A stretch of DNA of 46,893 nucleotides from Gemmataceae bacterium (GCA_022616435.1 JAKEET010000040.1:1-46893), one strand, 5' to 3'; positions 25,197 to 34,065 are shown, counted from the first letter of the stretch. Notes: generated by a model from the letters alone, not told the origin. Program-made: numbers and translations.

Positions 25197-25322
25197 CACG
25201 ACGTCCGCGGCCGCCTGGAAGCCGTGAACCAGCTCGGCAATCGGTTGACCAGCGTCGATGACAGTTACGGGAACATCCAGGCAACCATCGATCCACTCGG
25301 CAACCGCACGACGGCAAGCTGG
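25197..25322 (+). pseudogene. Rhs/YD-repeat protein fragment
   Basis: The translation reads HDVRGRLEAVNQLGNRLTSV then DDSYGNIQATIDPLGNRTTA, which fits two YD/RHS units (pattern YDxxGRLxxVxDxxGN and ATIDPLGNRT). There is no start, no long frame and the repeats stop after about 42 residues, so this is a remnant of a large Rhs-type cell-surface or toxin-delivery protein. The 30 bases coding HDVRGRLEAV recur with one change at 25443-25472, 246 bases downstream. Confidence 0.7.
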
Positions 25323-25442
25323 ACGGAGCGCACCGCCCGGCGGTTGGGGCTAGAATACACGCTGCGTGCCCGCGGCCGTTCCGAAGCAGGCGGAGCAAGG
25401 GGCGTCGCGTCGGAAAAGAGCTGCGTCCGCTTTTCTTCTCGC

Positions 25443-25472
25443 CACGGCGTCCGCGGCCGCCTGGAAGCCGTG
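25443..25472 (+). repeat. Second copy of a 30-base Rhs-derived block
   Basis: Matches 25197-25226 at 29 of 30 bases, coding HGVRGRLEAV in the second copy. It abuts the start of the small membrane protein gene, whose ribosome site AAAGG follows it within a few bases. Confidence 0.8.
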
Positions 25473-25486
25473 CAGAAAGGCACTAC

Positions 25487-25714
25487 ATGAACGAGACGCT
25501 AGGGCTGTTGCTCATCCTCGCCGGTACTTGCGCGATAGCTTTCTCCAGAAAGGCTGCACGCGGCTCGACCGAGGCTCAAAAACGATGGTGGCCATTCTCG
25601 CCTGCGAACGACACGGTAAATCAGATTGGCTGCGTCGTCGCGGGAGCGTTCGCCGTTCTATTTGGCGTCTTGGCTCTGTTCGGACTGATTAGATTCCCGA
25701 TACGCTTTTGGTGA
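25487..25714 (+). CDS. Small two-helix membrane protein, possibly an orphan immunity protein
   Basis: A 75-residue protein with two hydrophobic segments (LGLLLILAGTCAIAF and IGCVVAGAFAVLFGVLALFGLI) joined by a polar loop of about 28 residues. ATG at 25487 follows AGAAAGG. It has no recognised family. It comes right after the debris of an Rhs/YD-repeat gene on the same strand; small membrane immunity proteins are often found there, next to the toxin end of Rhs genes. That role is inference from position only. Base composition is near 58% G+C, lower than flanking genes. Confidence 0.55.
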   Translation: MNETLGLLLILAGTCAIAFSRKAARGSTEAQKRWWPFSPANDTVNQIGCVVAGAFAVLFGVLALFGLIRFPIRFW

Positions 25715-25802
25715 GCACGTGCCTCGGCCGGCCGGCAGCGGATCACGGCCGGTCTGCGTCGACGCCGAACAACGAAAGACTGCCTGACCGATCTCATGGG
25801 CG

Positions 25803-27107
25803 TCATCCCGCCAGCTCCGCCACCGGCAGCGCTTCGCGGGTGAACGGCCGGACGCGGGCGTCGTTGGTGTCGATGCCGAGCAGGCGGTACAAGGTGGCGG
25901 CGAACTCGGCCGGGCCGACCGGGCGGCTGATCGGCCGCGAGCCGGTGCGGTCGCTGGCGCCGATGACGGCGCCCGACGGGACGCCGCCGCCGGCGAGCAG
26001 GTACGAGAAGCACTGCGGGAAGTGATCGCGCGCGCCGTAGCGGTTCAGGCGCGGCGTGCGCCCGAACTCGCCGCCCGCGACAATCAGCGTCGAGTCGAGC
26101 AGCCGGCGGCCCTGCAGGTCTTCGAGCAGCGCGGTGATGCCCTGGTCCAGGCGCGGGCACAGGCTCTGTTCCATGCGCACCATCCCGCCCAGGTCGGCGC
26201 CGTGGACGTCCCAGGCGTCCCATGCCGGGCCGTCGTACCACTTCACCTGGACGAAGCGCGTGCCGGCCTCGACGAGCCGCCGCGCCAGCAGGCACGATTG
26301 GCCGAAGAGGTTGGCGCCGTAGCGTTCGCGCAGCGGTTCGGGCTCGCGCCGCAAATCGAAGGCGTCGCGCACCCGCGTCGAGGTCAGGATGTCCACGGCG
26401 CGCTGATAGTTCAGGTCCATGCGTTCGACGGCCTCGCTCGTGTGCGCCCGGGAACGCATGCGATCGATGGCGCCGAGCAAGTCGCGCCGTTGCTGGAAGC
26501 GATCGGCCTGGATGTCCGCCGACAGCGAGAACTGCGGCAGGGTCACGCGGCTGCCGGTGGGGTCGGCGATCTCGAGTGGAAAGTACGGGGCGCCCAGCCG
26601 TCCGCCGCCGACGCCGAGCCGGCTGCCGACGTGGACGTAGGGCGGCATGTTGCCGCGGAAGCCCTGGAGCTTGGCGACGACGGCGCCGTAGGAGGTCGAT
26701 TCCCCCGGGATCCCGGTCAGCATCGGGATCGGCGCGTGGGCGTCGATGCCGTGGTTCATCGAGCGGATGAGGGCGCACTTGTCCATGTGCCGGGCCAGCA
26801 TCGGCAGCAGCTCGCTGATGTGGACGCCGGGGACGTTGGTCGGGATCGCCCCGTAGGGACCGCGGATGGTGTCGGGCGTGTCCGGCTTGGGATCGAAGGT
26901 TTCGAGGTGGCTGGGTCCGCCGTCGAGCCACAGGAAGATGCACGAGACATCGCGGCGCGCGCCGGAACCGGGCCGGGCGCTGACGTGCTGACTGCGAAAC
27001 CAGTCGGCCAAGGTCAGGCCGGCAATGCCCAGACCGCCGATGCGCAGCATCTCGCGGCGGGTCATCCCCTGGCAGGTGCGTACCTTCGCGTGGCCGATCG
27101 TGAACAT
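25803..27107 (-). CDS. DUF1501 protein with Tat signal
   Basis: A 434-residue DUF1501 protein. The leader TRREMLRIGGLGIAGLTLADWF is a twin-arginine signal after a 15-residue extension starting MFTIGHAKVRTCQGM. Family marks follow: FLWLDGGPSHLETFDPKPD, the SMNHGIDAHAPIPMLTG segment, YGANLFGQSCLLARRLVEAG and AGGEFGRTPRLNRYGARDH, which resembles the alkaline phosphatase/sulfatase metal site. In planctomycetes DUF1501 genes usually follow a DUF1549/DUF1553 cytochrome gene; here none is near. Start ATG at 27107 is chosen from the Tat leader with GGGGGGA upstream; the frame is open to 27641 but runs over unrelated coding DNA of the neighbour. Confidence 0.88.
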   Translation of the reverse strand: MFTIGHAKVRTCQGMTRREMLRIGGLGIAGLTLADWFRSQHVSARPGSGARRDVSCIFLWLDGGPSHLETFDPKPDTPDTIRGPYGAIPTNVPGVHISELLPMLARHMDKCALIRSMNHGIDAHAPIPMLTGIPGESTSYGAVVAKLQGFRGNMPPYVHVGSRLGVGGGRLGAPYFPLEIADPTGSRVTLPQFSLSADIQADRFQQRRDLLGAIDRMRSRAHTSEAVERMDLNYQRAVDILTSTRVRDAFDLRREPEPLRERYGANLFGQSCLLARRLVEAGTRFVQVKWYDGPAWDAWDVHGADLGGMVRMEQSLCPRLDQGITALLEDLQGRRLLDSTLIVAGGEFGRTPRLNRYGARDHFPQCFSYLLAGGGVPSGAVIGASDRTGSRPISRPVGPAEFAATLYRLLGIDTNDARVRPFTREALPVAELAG

Positions 27108-27229
27108 GGCGCGTCCCCCCGTTGACCAAAGCCCCGTCAACCAGAGCAAGGATAACGGATTTTCACGAAAAGGGAAGCACAATGACGTCCGCCGGCGGAC
27201 AGCAATGCCATGGACCGTAGGCCGGCGCG

Positions 27230-28348
27230 CTACTGCACCGGCAGCGGGAACGGCCGTTTCGTCTTCGGAGCGCCGAAGACGCGGCTGTGGTACATGTTCA
27301 AGCCGTGGGCGGCATGGTAGAGGGCGCCGCCTTCGATGGGATCGAGACGCGTTTCGATCATCGCCTTGGCCAGGGCGTTGGCCGCTTCCTGCACCCAGGC
27401 TTCGCCGAGCTCGCGGTCGGACAGGTACAGCGACAGCCATTCGAGGATGTGGCCGGTGGTGCTGATGCGGAGCTGGTTGTCCGTGGCGTCGCCGGGGCCC
27501 TTGAAGTAATCCGTGGAGAACGTGCCGTCCGGGTTGCGATGCTTCTTGGCGTGCAGCTTGTGGGCGTCGAGCTTGTCCTGCACCTCCTTCCAGACGCCTC
27601 CGAGCTTGCCTCCCTTCTGGCGATGCAGGTGAAACGCCCACGTCAAACCGAACAGGCGATGCGTGCCGCCGCAGGCCGCGGTGTCGATCGGCTCATTCAG
27701 CTCGTAGCGGACGATGTCCTCGAAGCGGAGCTTCTCGCCGCGCTCGTTGGTCCACGCGTGATCGGTGCCGAAATGCTCGCCGATGATGAGGATCGCCCAG
27801 CTCAGCTCCTGCTTTTGCGTGACGCTGGCCCGCATCTTCGAGTGCCGCACGAAATCCATGAACGTGTAGGCCGAGCCATTCACCACGAACTTCGTGTCGG
27901 CCGGCAGTCCCCACTGGACCATTTCGGCCACGAACTGATCCTGGTGTCCCTGGCCGACAAAGACCTCGATGTCGGAGCCGGGCTTGGCGGTTTCGACATC
28001 GAGACCGTGCGGCGTGACGATGAACCGCAGACCGCGGACGGGGTTCCCCTTGCAGATGTAGTCCATGGCGTTGACGCGCTCGCCGGTGTCGCGCTTCAGC
28101 AGCACGGCCCTGTCCGGACCGAGGCCGAGGATGGCGTGGAAGATGGTCCAGAAGCCGTAGGTGGTTTCCAGGTCGCGGGCCTTGACGTGCTCCAGGGCGG
28201 CTTCGATGCGGCTCTTGAGGGCGTCGGGGACCTCGGCTTCGACCTTGATGTTGACCGGGCCCTTGTTCTTGCCGTTGGTCGGCGCGGACGGCGCGCAGCT
28301 CAAGCCGAGCAACGGCAGCACCATGACGAGCCATGCAAAGCGACGCAT
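27230..28348 (-). CDS. Putative lipoprotein of unknown function
   Basis: A 372-residue protein with a signal peptide ending at Cys18 (VMVLPLLGLSCAP), which may be a lipidation site although the lipobox is imperfect. The mature part is all-helical by appearance, with repeated segments such as HRLFGLTWAFHLHRQKGG and ILEWLSLYLSDRELGEAWV that recall alpha/alpha toroid proteins (terpenoid cyclase-like). GGTHRLFGL and GGALYHAAHGLN are candidate conserved sites. Function not recognised. It is upstream of the DUF1501 gene on the same strand, 122 bases away. The ATG at 28348 has no evident Shine-Dalgarno. Confidence 0.7.
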   Translation of the reverse strand: MRRFAWLVMVLPLLGLSCAPSAPTNGKNKGPVNIKVEAEVPDALKSRIEAALEHVKARDLETTYGFWTIFHAILGLGPDRAVLLKRDTGERVNAMDYICKGNPVRGLRFIVTPHGLDVETAKPGSDIEVFVGQGHQDQFVAEMVQWGLPADTKFVVNGSAYTFMDFVRHSKMRASVTQKQELSWAILIIGEHFGTDHAWTNERGEKLRFEDIVRYELNEPIDTAACGGTHRLFGLTWAFHLHRQKGGKLGGVWKEVQDKLDAHKLHAKKHRNPDGTFSTDYFKGPGDATDNQLRISTTGHILEWLSLYLSDRELGEAWVQEAANALAKAMIETRLDPIEGGALYHAAHGLNMYHSRVFGAPKTKRPFPLPVQ

Positions 28349-28367
28349 CTGTAACGCCGGTTGTTCG

Positions 28368-28472
28368 TTTAGCCCCGGTTCGCAGAACCGGGGCGGACAG
28401 GATCCCTGGCAGTGGGATCATCGTTCTGCGTGTGATTCATACCGCCCCGGTTCTGCGAACCGGGGCCAAACG
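28368..28472. repeat. REPIN-like double-hairpin repeat, copy D
   Basis: Begins GTTTAGCCCCGGTTCGCAG and ends with the inverse hairpin CCCCGGTTC-TGC-GAACCGGGG and CCAAAC. Each half is a hairpin of nine base pairs; the halves are in inverted orientation with about 50 bases between, including GGATCC and an imperfect repeat. Confidence 0.85.
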
Positions 28473-28480
28473 GCAAGCCG

Positions 28481-29551
28481 CTACTTCGCCGTCACCTTGA
28501 TTCTATGCGGGTCGCCGGTGGCGCGGACCGGCTTCGACGCAGTCCCGCCGAAGCGGGCGCGGAACCAATCCCCGGCTCGATTCCATTCCTCGGCGTGCAG
28601 GTAGCTCAAGCTGCCGATCAGGTAGATCGGCCCGAACAGGGGCAAGCCGAGGACGAAGGCCGTGCCGATCCAGCCGGCGACCGCGCCGCCCAGGAGCACG
28701 ATGCGCCACGTGCCGCCGCGCCACGCGAAGGCCGGGAAGCCGATCTGCCAGGCCAGGGCCAGGTATTGAATCGCGCTCAGGAACCACAGCGTGACCGTCG
28801 CGGTGTTGCGCTCCTGCAGCAGTTGATCGAGGTTCGTCGTCAGCGGCGGGTGCAGCGGATACCACAGGGCCACGCCCGCCCACCAGTCGGCGATCTGCAG
28901 CTTGTGCAGGCCGCTGGTGACGACGATGATCGCGAAGTGGACCTGCAAGAGCCGCACCGTGACGTTGGCCGCGTAGCTGAACCCGGGCGCCGTGTCGCGG
29001 CGCGGGCCGCCGAGCCAGCGGGACAGCACGAACGTGTCCATCGGCCCCAGCACGCATTCGAGCGGCGTCAGCGCGCGGCCCCAGAAGCCGAGGAACAGAT
29101 AGCCCAGCATCATGTAGAACGCGAGGATGCCCAGCAAGAAGTCGGCGTCGTAGCTCGACGCCGGGTTGGCCAGGAACGACACCGTGGCGACCCAGGTCAG
29201 GACGCCGGTGAGGCGCGTGGCGATGCCGAGCGTGAACAGCAGCACGACAGTCAGCGAACCCCAGTAGAGCGAGTCGAACAGGACGCGGTTGTTGCCGGCG
29301 AGATAGAAGATCGACCAGCCGATCGGCGCCGGCGTGGGCGCGTTGGGGCGGTTGACTTCGATGTAGGCGGTCTTGTCGAACCAGCCGTCGAGGCTGAAGA
29401 ACGCTTCCTGATGGCCGGCGAAGCTCAGCATCCAGCCGCACAGGACCAGGCCGGTCAGGAAGCGCAGGCGGTGCAAGGTCGCGGCCGGCGCCGGCGTGAA
29501 CCAGAAGCCGTTCCAACCCGTCGGCACAGTCGGCGCGGTGCGATCAGTCAC
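28481..29551 (-). CDS. HTTM-domain membrane protein (vitamin K-dependent carboxylase-like)
   Basis: A 356-residue polytopic membrane protein with the horizontally transferred transmembrane (HTTM) domain related to vitamin K-dependent gamma-carboxylase. Several helices are clear (LTGLVLCGWMLSFAG, LTVVLLFTLGIATRLTGVL, GILAFYMMLGYLFLGFWG). The motif VTSGLHKLQIADWWAGVALW at about 211-230 with Lys217 matches the conserved K-x5-W-x-G region that includes the catalytic Lys in the carboxylase. Whether bacterial HTTM proteins carboxylate anything is open. The start ATG at 29551 lies inside the end of the upstream partner gene (8-base overlap), so the two are translationally coupled. Confidence 0.82.
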   Translation of the reverse strand: MTDRTAPTVPTGWNGFWFTPAPAATLHRLRFLTGLVLCGWMLSFAGHQEAFFSLDGWFDKTAYIEVNRPNAPTPAPIGWSIFYLAGNNRVLFDSLYWGSLTVVLLFTLGIATRLTGVLTWVATVSFLANPASSYDADFLLGILAFYMMLGYLFLGFWGRALTPLECVLGPMDTFVLSRWLGGPRRDTAPGFSYAANVTVRLLQVHFAIIVVTSGLHKLQIADWWAGVALWYPLHPPLTTNLDQLLQERNTATVTLWFLSAIQYLALAWQIGFPAFAWRGGTWRIVLLGGAVAGWIGTAFVLGLPLFGPIYLIGSLSYLHAEEWNRAGDWFRARFGGTASKPVRATGDPHRIKVTAK

Positions 29552-30278
29552 GGGTGAATTCTCCGAAGTTGCAGACGAGTGTGTCGTTGGGCGGAATGGC
29601 CTCGCGCGGAATGAACAGGAAGCCCGGTTGCCAGCTGTCGCGCGTGTGGCGGACGATCTCCGCCGCGGCGGCGTGGTGCGCGCCGCACATGTAGCGGGCG
29701 TACGACTTGGCCAGGGTCAGCGACCATTCCGACGGCATCATCACCGGGCGATCGCGCGGCACCAGGTGCTGCGGCACGCGTTTCAAGCGCATCTCTTGAT
29801 CGCCGGGCTCCCAGATGGTCAGCTCCACCTTGTTCTGCAAGCCGGGCAGGACCTCGCCCTGCGGCGGCGGCACCGGCTGATCCTGGGCCAGGCCCTGCGC
29901 CAGCAGCTGTTGCCGGTGGCGGATCCACGGAAGGGCCTTGTCGTCCGGAAACTTGAAGGTCTTGATGCGCTGGCCGTCCTTGTCCTTCAGATGGACTTCG
30001 AAGTAGACGCCTGCCTGGGCGGTGTGATTCGAAGCGAAATGGTAGTTGTGGGTCAGGCGCAAGGGCTCGAGATAGCCGGGCACGGCCACGTCGGTGACGG
30101 GCCTGACGAACTGCGGCCCCTCGGCCATGCTCGGCCCCATCGGCGTGTACCATTCGCCGCTCGGCGCCCCCAGCGCCAGGGCCGCGATGATGAGCAGGTG
30201 GACTCCGACGACCGCGCTGCCGAGGATTTTCAGCGCGAGCGGCAGCGGGCGCGGGGCATCGAACGCGATATTCGGCAT
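29544..30278 (-). CDS. HTTM-partner protein, membrane anchored, unknown function
   Basis: A 244-residue protein with one N-terminal membrane helix (LKILGSAVVGVHLLIIAALALGA) and a beta-rich exported part including LRLTHNYHFASN. In planctomycetes HTTM genes are often paired with such single-helix proteins, so a joint role at the membrane is likely. There is no known enzyme motif. Start ATG at 30278 has GGAG upstream; the frame further upstream crosses a palindrome and lacks a site. It overlaps the HTTM gene by 8 bases. Confidence 0.7.
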   Translation of the reverse strand: MPNIAFDAPRPLPLALKILGSAVVGVHLLIIAALALGAPSGEWYTPMGPSMAEGPQFVRPVTDVAVPGYLEPLRLTHNYHFASNHTAQAGVYFEVHLKDKDGQRIKTFKFPDDKALPWIRHRQQLLAQGLAQDQPVPPPQGEVLPGLQNKVELTIWEPGDQEMRLKRVPQHLVPRDRPVMMPSEWSLTLAKSYARYMCGAHHAAAAEIVRHTRDSWQPGFLFIPREAIPPNDTLVCNFGEFTRD

Positions 30279-30645
30279 GAAGACTCCGTTTGCTGACGGC
30301 AGGTCAGGGGTCCGGACCCCTTTTCGGACAGCCTCTGAGACCCCACCGTTGGATGAACGGCAGCCGCGGGACGACACACCGCGCAGAGGGGACGAATATC
30401 TTCCTCAGCTTCTCTATTTTCACCGCGAAACCCGGGTTTGGCAACGCGCGGCGGCGCGATTGCCGGATTCACCGATGGCTCCGGTTGGCCTTTTTCGACA
30501 AAGTCGGCAGCGGTTGAGCGGCCTGCCAGCGTGGGTGTAGCGATTGGCGCGATGGGGCGAGCGCGAAACGGCAAGCCACGATGACTCGATTCCGGTGGAA
30601 TGGTCCTTGCAAAATGGGTCCGGGTCGGTTCTCTTCAATGGTCCC
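30279..30645. other. Divergent intergenic region with a perfect palindrome
   Basis: The space between the divergent HTTM-partner and MFS genes. It contains GGGGTCCGGACCCC (30307-30320), a perfect 14-base palindrome followed by TTTTCGGA, and degenerate remnants of the GCAAGCC repeat family near 30565-30585. It should carry promoters for both genes; I cannot assign -35/-10 pairs. No credible gene is seen. Confidence 0.5.
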
Positions 30646-31869
30646 ATGCGATACCTGGTTCTCTTCTTCCTGTGCCTGGTCGCGGTGATCGCCTACGTGC
30701 AGCGTGTGGGGATCAACTCGGCATTCGAGCCGATCCAGAGCGAATTCCGCATCGACACCCAGACGTTCGGCGTCCTGGGCTTTGCCTTCCTCATCGGCTA
30801 TGCCGTGCTGCAGGTGCCGTCCGGCTGGCTCGCGGACCGCTGGGGAAGCCGCAACGCCCTGGCGCTGTACGCCTGCCTGTGGTCGCTGTGCGCCGCCCTG
30901 GCCAGCCAGACCCGGGATTTCGACACGTTGCTCATCGTCTGGACGGCGATGGGTTTGGCGCAGGCCGGCGTCTTTCCCAGCGCCGCCAAGGCGATCGGCG
31001 CCTGGTTTCCGGACACGCAAAAGGCCATGGCGTCGGGCCTGCTCGGCGCCTCCACGATGCTCGGCACCGCGGCCGCCAGCATGATCACCTCGTCCCTGCT
31101 GGTGCGCGCCGACTGGTCGTGGCAGCTCATCTACGTCGTCTACGGGGCGGCCGGCGTTGCCTGGGCGATCGTGTTTTGCTTGCTGATTCCCGAGCACGGC
31201 GGCAGCATGTCGAGCCGCGCCCCCGCCATGACGCGCGGCGATTGGGGCCGGATGTTCGCCAGCGTGCCGATGTGGCTGATCTGCGGCCAGCAGTTCTTCC
31301 GCGCCGCCGCCATGATCTTCTTCATCAACTGGTTTCCAAAGTTTCTCACCGAGTCGCGGCACCTGCCCCTGGAGACCGCGGCGCTGGTCACCATGTGGGC
31401 CAACGGCGGCGCCATGGTCGGCGGCATCTGCGGCGGCTTCTTCTCCGATTGGCTGCTGCGCAAGACCGGCTGGCGCCGCGCCAGCCGGCAGGGGATCGCC
31501 GTCGCCGGCCTGTCGATTGCCGCGTGCGTGGTCGCGCTGACGTATGTCGTGACGGACATCGAAATCGCCACCGCCCTGTTCACCATCGGCGCGTTCACGG
31601 CCAGCTTCGGCGGCGTCAGCGGCTACACGGTGACCATCGAATATGGCGGCCGGCGGATCGGCACCGTGTTCTCGATGATGAACATGTGCGGCAACTTCGG
31701 CGCGGCCCTGTCGAGCTACGCGGCCGGCGCCGTGGTCCAGCGGACCGGGAGCTGGGACTTCGCCCTGTTCATGTTCGCGGCGATCTTCGTGGTGGACGCC
31801 GTGTGCTGGGCGCTGTTGAATCCGCAGGGGACGCTGTTCGACGACGCGAAGCCGGCGGCGGGGGCGTAG
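30646..31869 (+). CDS. MFS transporter, anion:cation symporter (ACS) type
   Basis: A 407-residue major facilitator transporter with about twelve hydrophobic segments. The N-terminus MRYLVLFFLCLVAVIAYVQR leads into NSAFEPIQSEFRID, and the loop between helices 2 and 3 has the MFS A-motif GWLADRWGSRNAL. The pattern MGLAQAGVFPSAAKAIGAWFP is typical of ACS members, which import hexuronates, glucarate and other organic anions with H+ or Na+. No catabolic gene is adjacent, so the substrate is open. The start ATG at 30646 fits the membrane protein start; a longer frame runs to 30544. Ribosome site is weak. Confidence 0.85.
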   Translation: MRYLVLFFLCLVAVIAYVQRVGINSAFEPIQSEFRIDTQTFGVLGFAFLIGYAVLQVPSGWLADRWGSRNALALYACLWSLCAALASQTRDFDTLLIVWTAMGLAQAGVFPSAAKAIGAWFPDTQKAMASGLLGASTMLGTAAASMITSSLLVRADWSWQLIYVVYGAAGVAWAIVFCLLIPEHGGSMSSRAPAMTRGDWGRMFASVPMWLICGQQFFRAAAMIFFINWFPKFLTESRHLPLETAALVTMWANGGAMVGGICGGFFSDWLLRKTGWRRASRQGIAVAGLSIAACVVALTYVVTDIEIATALFTIGAFTASFGGVSGYTVTIEYGGRRIGTVFSMMNMCGNFGAALSSYAAGAVVQRTGSWDFALFMFAAIFVVDAVCWALLNPQGTLFDDAKPAAGA

Positions 31870-31884
31870 CGGCCCGGCCCGGCA

Positions 31885-34065
31885 TCATTTGACGCCGTGC
31901 ATCATGCCGACCACCAGTTTCACGAGCACGAACAGCACCAGGGCCGCGCCGCCGACGACGACGGTGGACAGCAGGAAGAACTGCATCGGCGGGATGGTGC
32001 CCCAGATTTCGCCCAGGGCGCCGGCGGCGAAGTTGCCGAAGGCGCTGGTCAGCATCCACACCCCCATGAGCATGGTGGCGAACTTGGCGGGAGCGAGCTT
32101 CGACACCATCGACAGGCCCACCGGCGACAGGCACAGCTCGCCAAGGGTGGCGAGGATGTAGCTCCAGAACAGCCACCAGGGACTGACCCGGAACTGCGTG
32201 GAGCGGACGAAGAGCTGGTGGACGGTGTCGCGGAAGTGCGGCTCACCGCCGGCGTTCAAGAGACCTTTGACTTCCTTGTCGGCCAGCTTTTCATGGGCAA
32301 TGAGCGTTTTGTCGGAAGCGCGGTACTCGACGACCGACTTCTTGATGCCGGCGTACTTCATGTCGAAGCCCGGCGGGACCTCGCGGAGCGACACCTGGAT
32401 CGATCTCACGAAATCGCCGTCGATCGTCTGCGAGACCTTTTGCAGCTCCTTCACCTCTTCCTGGTAGCCGGCCGGCGCGGTGGTCTCGATCAGCAGATCG
32501 CGCTCGTTCTCCTGAAGGACACCGTGCAGGTGGAGGACGCCCGAATCGTCCATCGTGAGCCGGCCCGCGTGGAAGGGCACGACGCGCCCGTCGACCGTTC
32601 GCGCAAGTTGCGCCTCCTTGGTCAGCTCGATGCCCGCCGGGAGGCTCGCCGAGCCGAGCTTGACGGTGCTGTGGCGGTTCTCGACGTTGGCCGCGGCGAG
32701 CATGACCGCCATCGAGGCGCTCATCAACAACAGGCCCAGCGTCATCTTCAGGGGGATCGACGGTTGCCAGCCGCGGCGATCGAGCGCCACCCACATCCAG
32801 GCGAACAGCGGGGCGATCACGAAAATGGCCAGGGCGTTGATCGATTGGAACCACGCCGTCGGCACGGGATTGAAGGAGTCGGCCCAGCTCGATTCGGCGG
32901 CGCTGTCCGGGCGCGGCTTGAGCGTGACCATGTTGGTGAACAGGCTGCCGAAGCGCTCGACCATGCCGGAGGCGCCGGCGCGCGCCGTCGTTCCTTCGTC
33001 GGTCTTCGGCTTGTCTTCAATGACCTGGGGGATGACCTGCGGCGGCGGCGCCTCACGCGTGAGATAACGGTCGGTCTGCTGGTCGGCCCAGACGTTGAGG
33101 ACGTTGCCGGCCTGCTCGAACGCGGCCCAGAAGAACATGACGAAGATGCCGAGCACGAGGATGGCGAGGACCCGATCGCGGACGCCGCCGTGAACGCGGG
33201 CGGCGACATAAGCGACCAGGACCAGGCAGAAGCCGGCCATGGCCAGCATGAATGTGTTGAAGCCGCTGAGATACTCGATGTAGCCGAGGATCGGCGCCGC
33301 GACGAACACCATCGTTCCCAGGCACGCGAGGAACCCCGGCATCACCTGGGACAGCCCGCCCAGAACGGAAGGCTGCCGCGCCGCTTCCGCTTCCGTCAAG
33401 GCTGCTGCCGACGGCGCCGCGTCATGGCCTGCCGCCGCGACGGGGGCCGCGTCCGGCGGCAGCTCGCGGATGAGCGGTTGCCCCAGCAAGTAGATGACCA
33501 AGCCGAGCACCATGCCGATCCCCGCCAGCGTGAAGCCCGAGTGATACTCCCCGACCGTGTTCGCCGCCAGCCAGCCGCACGCCAACGGCGACAGGAACGC
33601 GCCGAGATTGATGCCCATGTAGAAGATCGTGTAGGCGCCGTCGCGGCGGCCGTCGTTGGCCGGGTACAGCCGGCCCACCTGCGTGGACATGTTCGGTTTG
33701 AAGAACCCGTTGCCGATGATGAGGAAGATCAGCGCCGCCATGAAGATCGGGAACTCCTCGAACGCCATCAAGAAGTGGCCGATGGCCATGAGGGCGGCGC
33801 CGATGATCACGGCCCACTTGTTGCCGAGAAAGCGATCGGCGAGGTAGCCGCCGATGATCGGCGTGACGTAGACGAGGCTGGTGTAGACCTTGTAGTAGTT
33901 CGAGGCTTCCTGCTGCGACCAGCGGAAGTAATTCAGCATGTAGAGCATCAAGAGCACCCGCATGCCGTAATAGCTGAACCGCTCCCACATGTCGGTGAAG
34001 AACAGGACATAGAGGCCGATGGGATGTCCAAGAAAGGTGCGTTGCGGGGTGACGGCGGAAACCAT
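31885..34065 (-). CDS. POT-family peptide transporter with inserted extramembrane domain
   Basis: A 726-residue proton-dependent oligopeptide transporter. Family motifs: FTDMWERFSYYGMR (24-36, the ExxERF site), GGYLADRFLG, TIFYMGINLGAFLSPLACGW (146-165, PTR2 signature) and, late, ELCLSPVGLS (643-652). Ordinary bacterial POTs have about 450-500 residues. Here an extra soluble domain of about 165 residues (461-627) lies between late membrane helices, and a second insert of about 65 residues occurs at 335-400. The 461-627 insert has beta-like segments (GVLHLHGVLQ, RSIQVSLREVPPGF). Start ATG at 34065 has AAGGAT upstream. Convergent with the MFS gene, 15 bases away. Confidence 0.88.
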   Translation of the reverse strand: MVSAVTPQRTFLGHPIGLYVLFFTDMWERFSYYGMRVLLMLYMLNYFRWSQQEASNYYKVYTSLVYVTPIIGGYLADRFLGNKWAVIIGAALMAIGHFLMAFEEFPIFMAALIFLIIGNGFFKPNMSTQVGRLYPANDGRRDGAYTIFYMGINLGAFLSPLACGWLAANTVGEYHSGFTLAGIGMVLGLVIYLLGQPLIRELPPDAAPVAAAGHDAAPSAAALTEAEAARQPSVLGGLSQVMPGFLACLGTMVFVAAPILGYIEYLSGFNTFMLAMAGFCLVLVAYVAARVHGGVRDRVLAILVLGIFVMFFWAAFEQAGNVLNVWADQQTDRYLTREAPPPQVIPQVIEDKPKTDEGTTARAGASGMVERFGSLFTNMVTLKPRPDSAAESSWADSFNPVPTAWFQSINALAIFVIAPLFAWMWVALDRRGWQPSIPLKMTLGLLLMSASMAVMLAAANVENRHSTVKLGSASLPAGIELTKEAQLARTVDGRVVPFHAGRLTMDDSGVLHLHGVLQENERDLLIETTAPAGYQEEVKELQKVSQTIDGDFVRSIQVSLREVPPGFDMKYAGIKKSVVEYRASDKTLIAHEKLADKEVKGLLNAGGEPHFRDTVHQLFVRSTQFRVSPWWLFWSYILATLGELCLSPVGLSMVSKLAPAKFATMLMGVWMLTSAFGNFAAGALGEIWGTIPPMQFFLLSTVVVGGAALVLFVLVKLVVGMMHGVK

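Larger units (their letters stand above)
24673..25486. other. Long non-coding stretch with tandem repeats, microsatellite and Rhs debris
   Basis: About 810 bases without an intact gene. From left to right: three tandem 12-base units (24721-24756), a TATACT on the minus strand (24791-24796), a duplicated GGCCGGTTGCGCG near 24812-24838, an (AC)11 run (25161-25182), and a decayed YD-repeat segment (25197-25322) whose first 30 bases recur at 25443-25472. Open frames spanning this region change character several times and have no ribosome sites. Confidence 0.6.

Noticed and set aside
27108..27641. N-terminal extension of the DUF1501 protein
   Set aside because: The extension overlaps the neighbouring gene antisense, and the Tat leader places the start at 27107.
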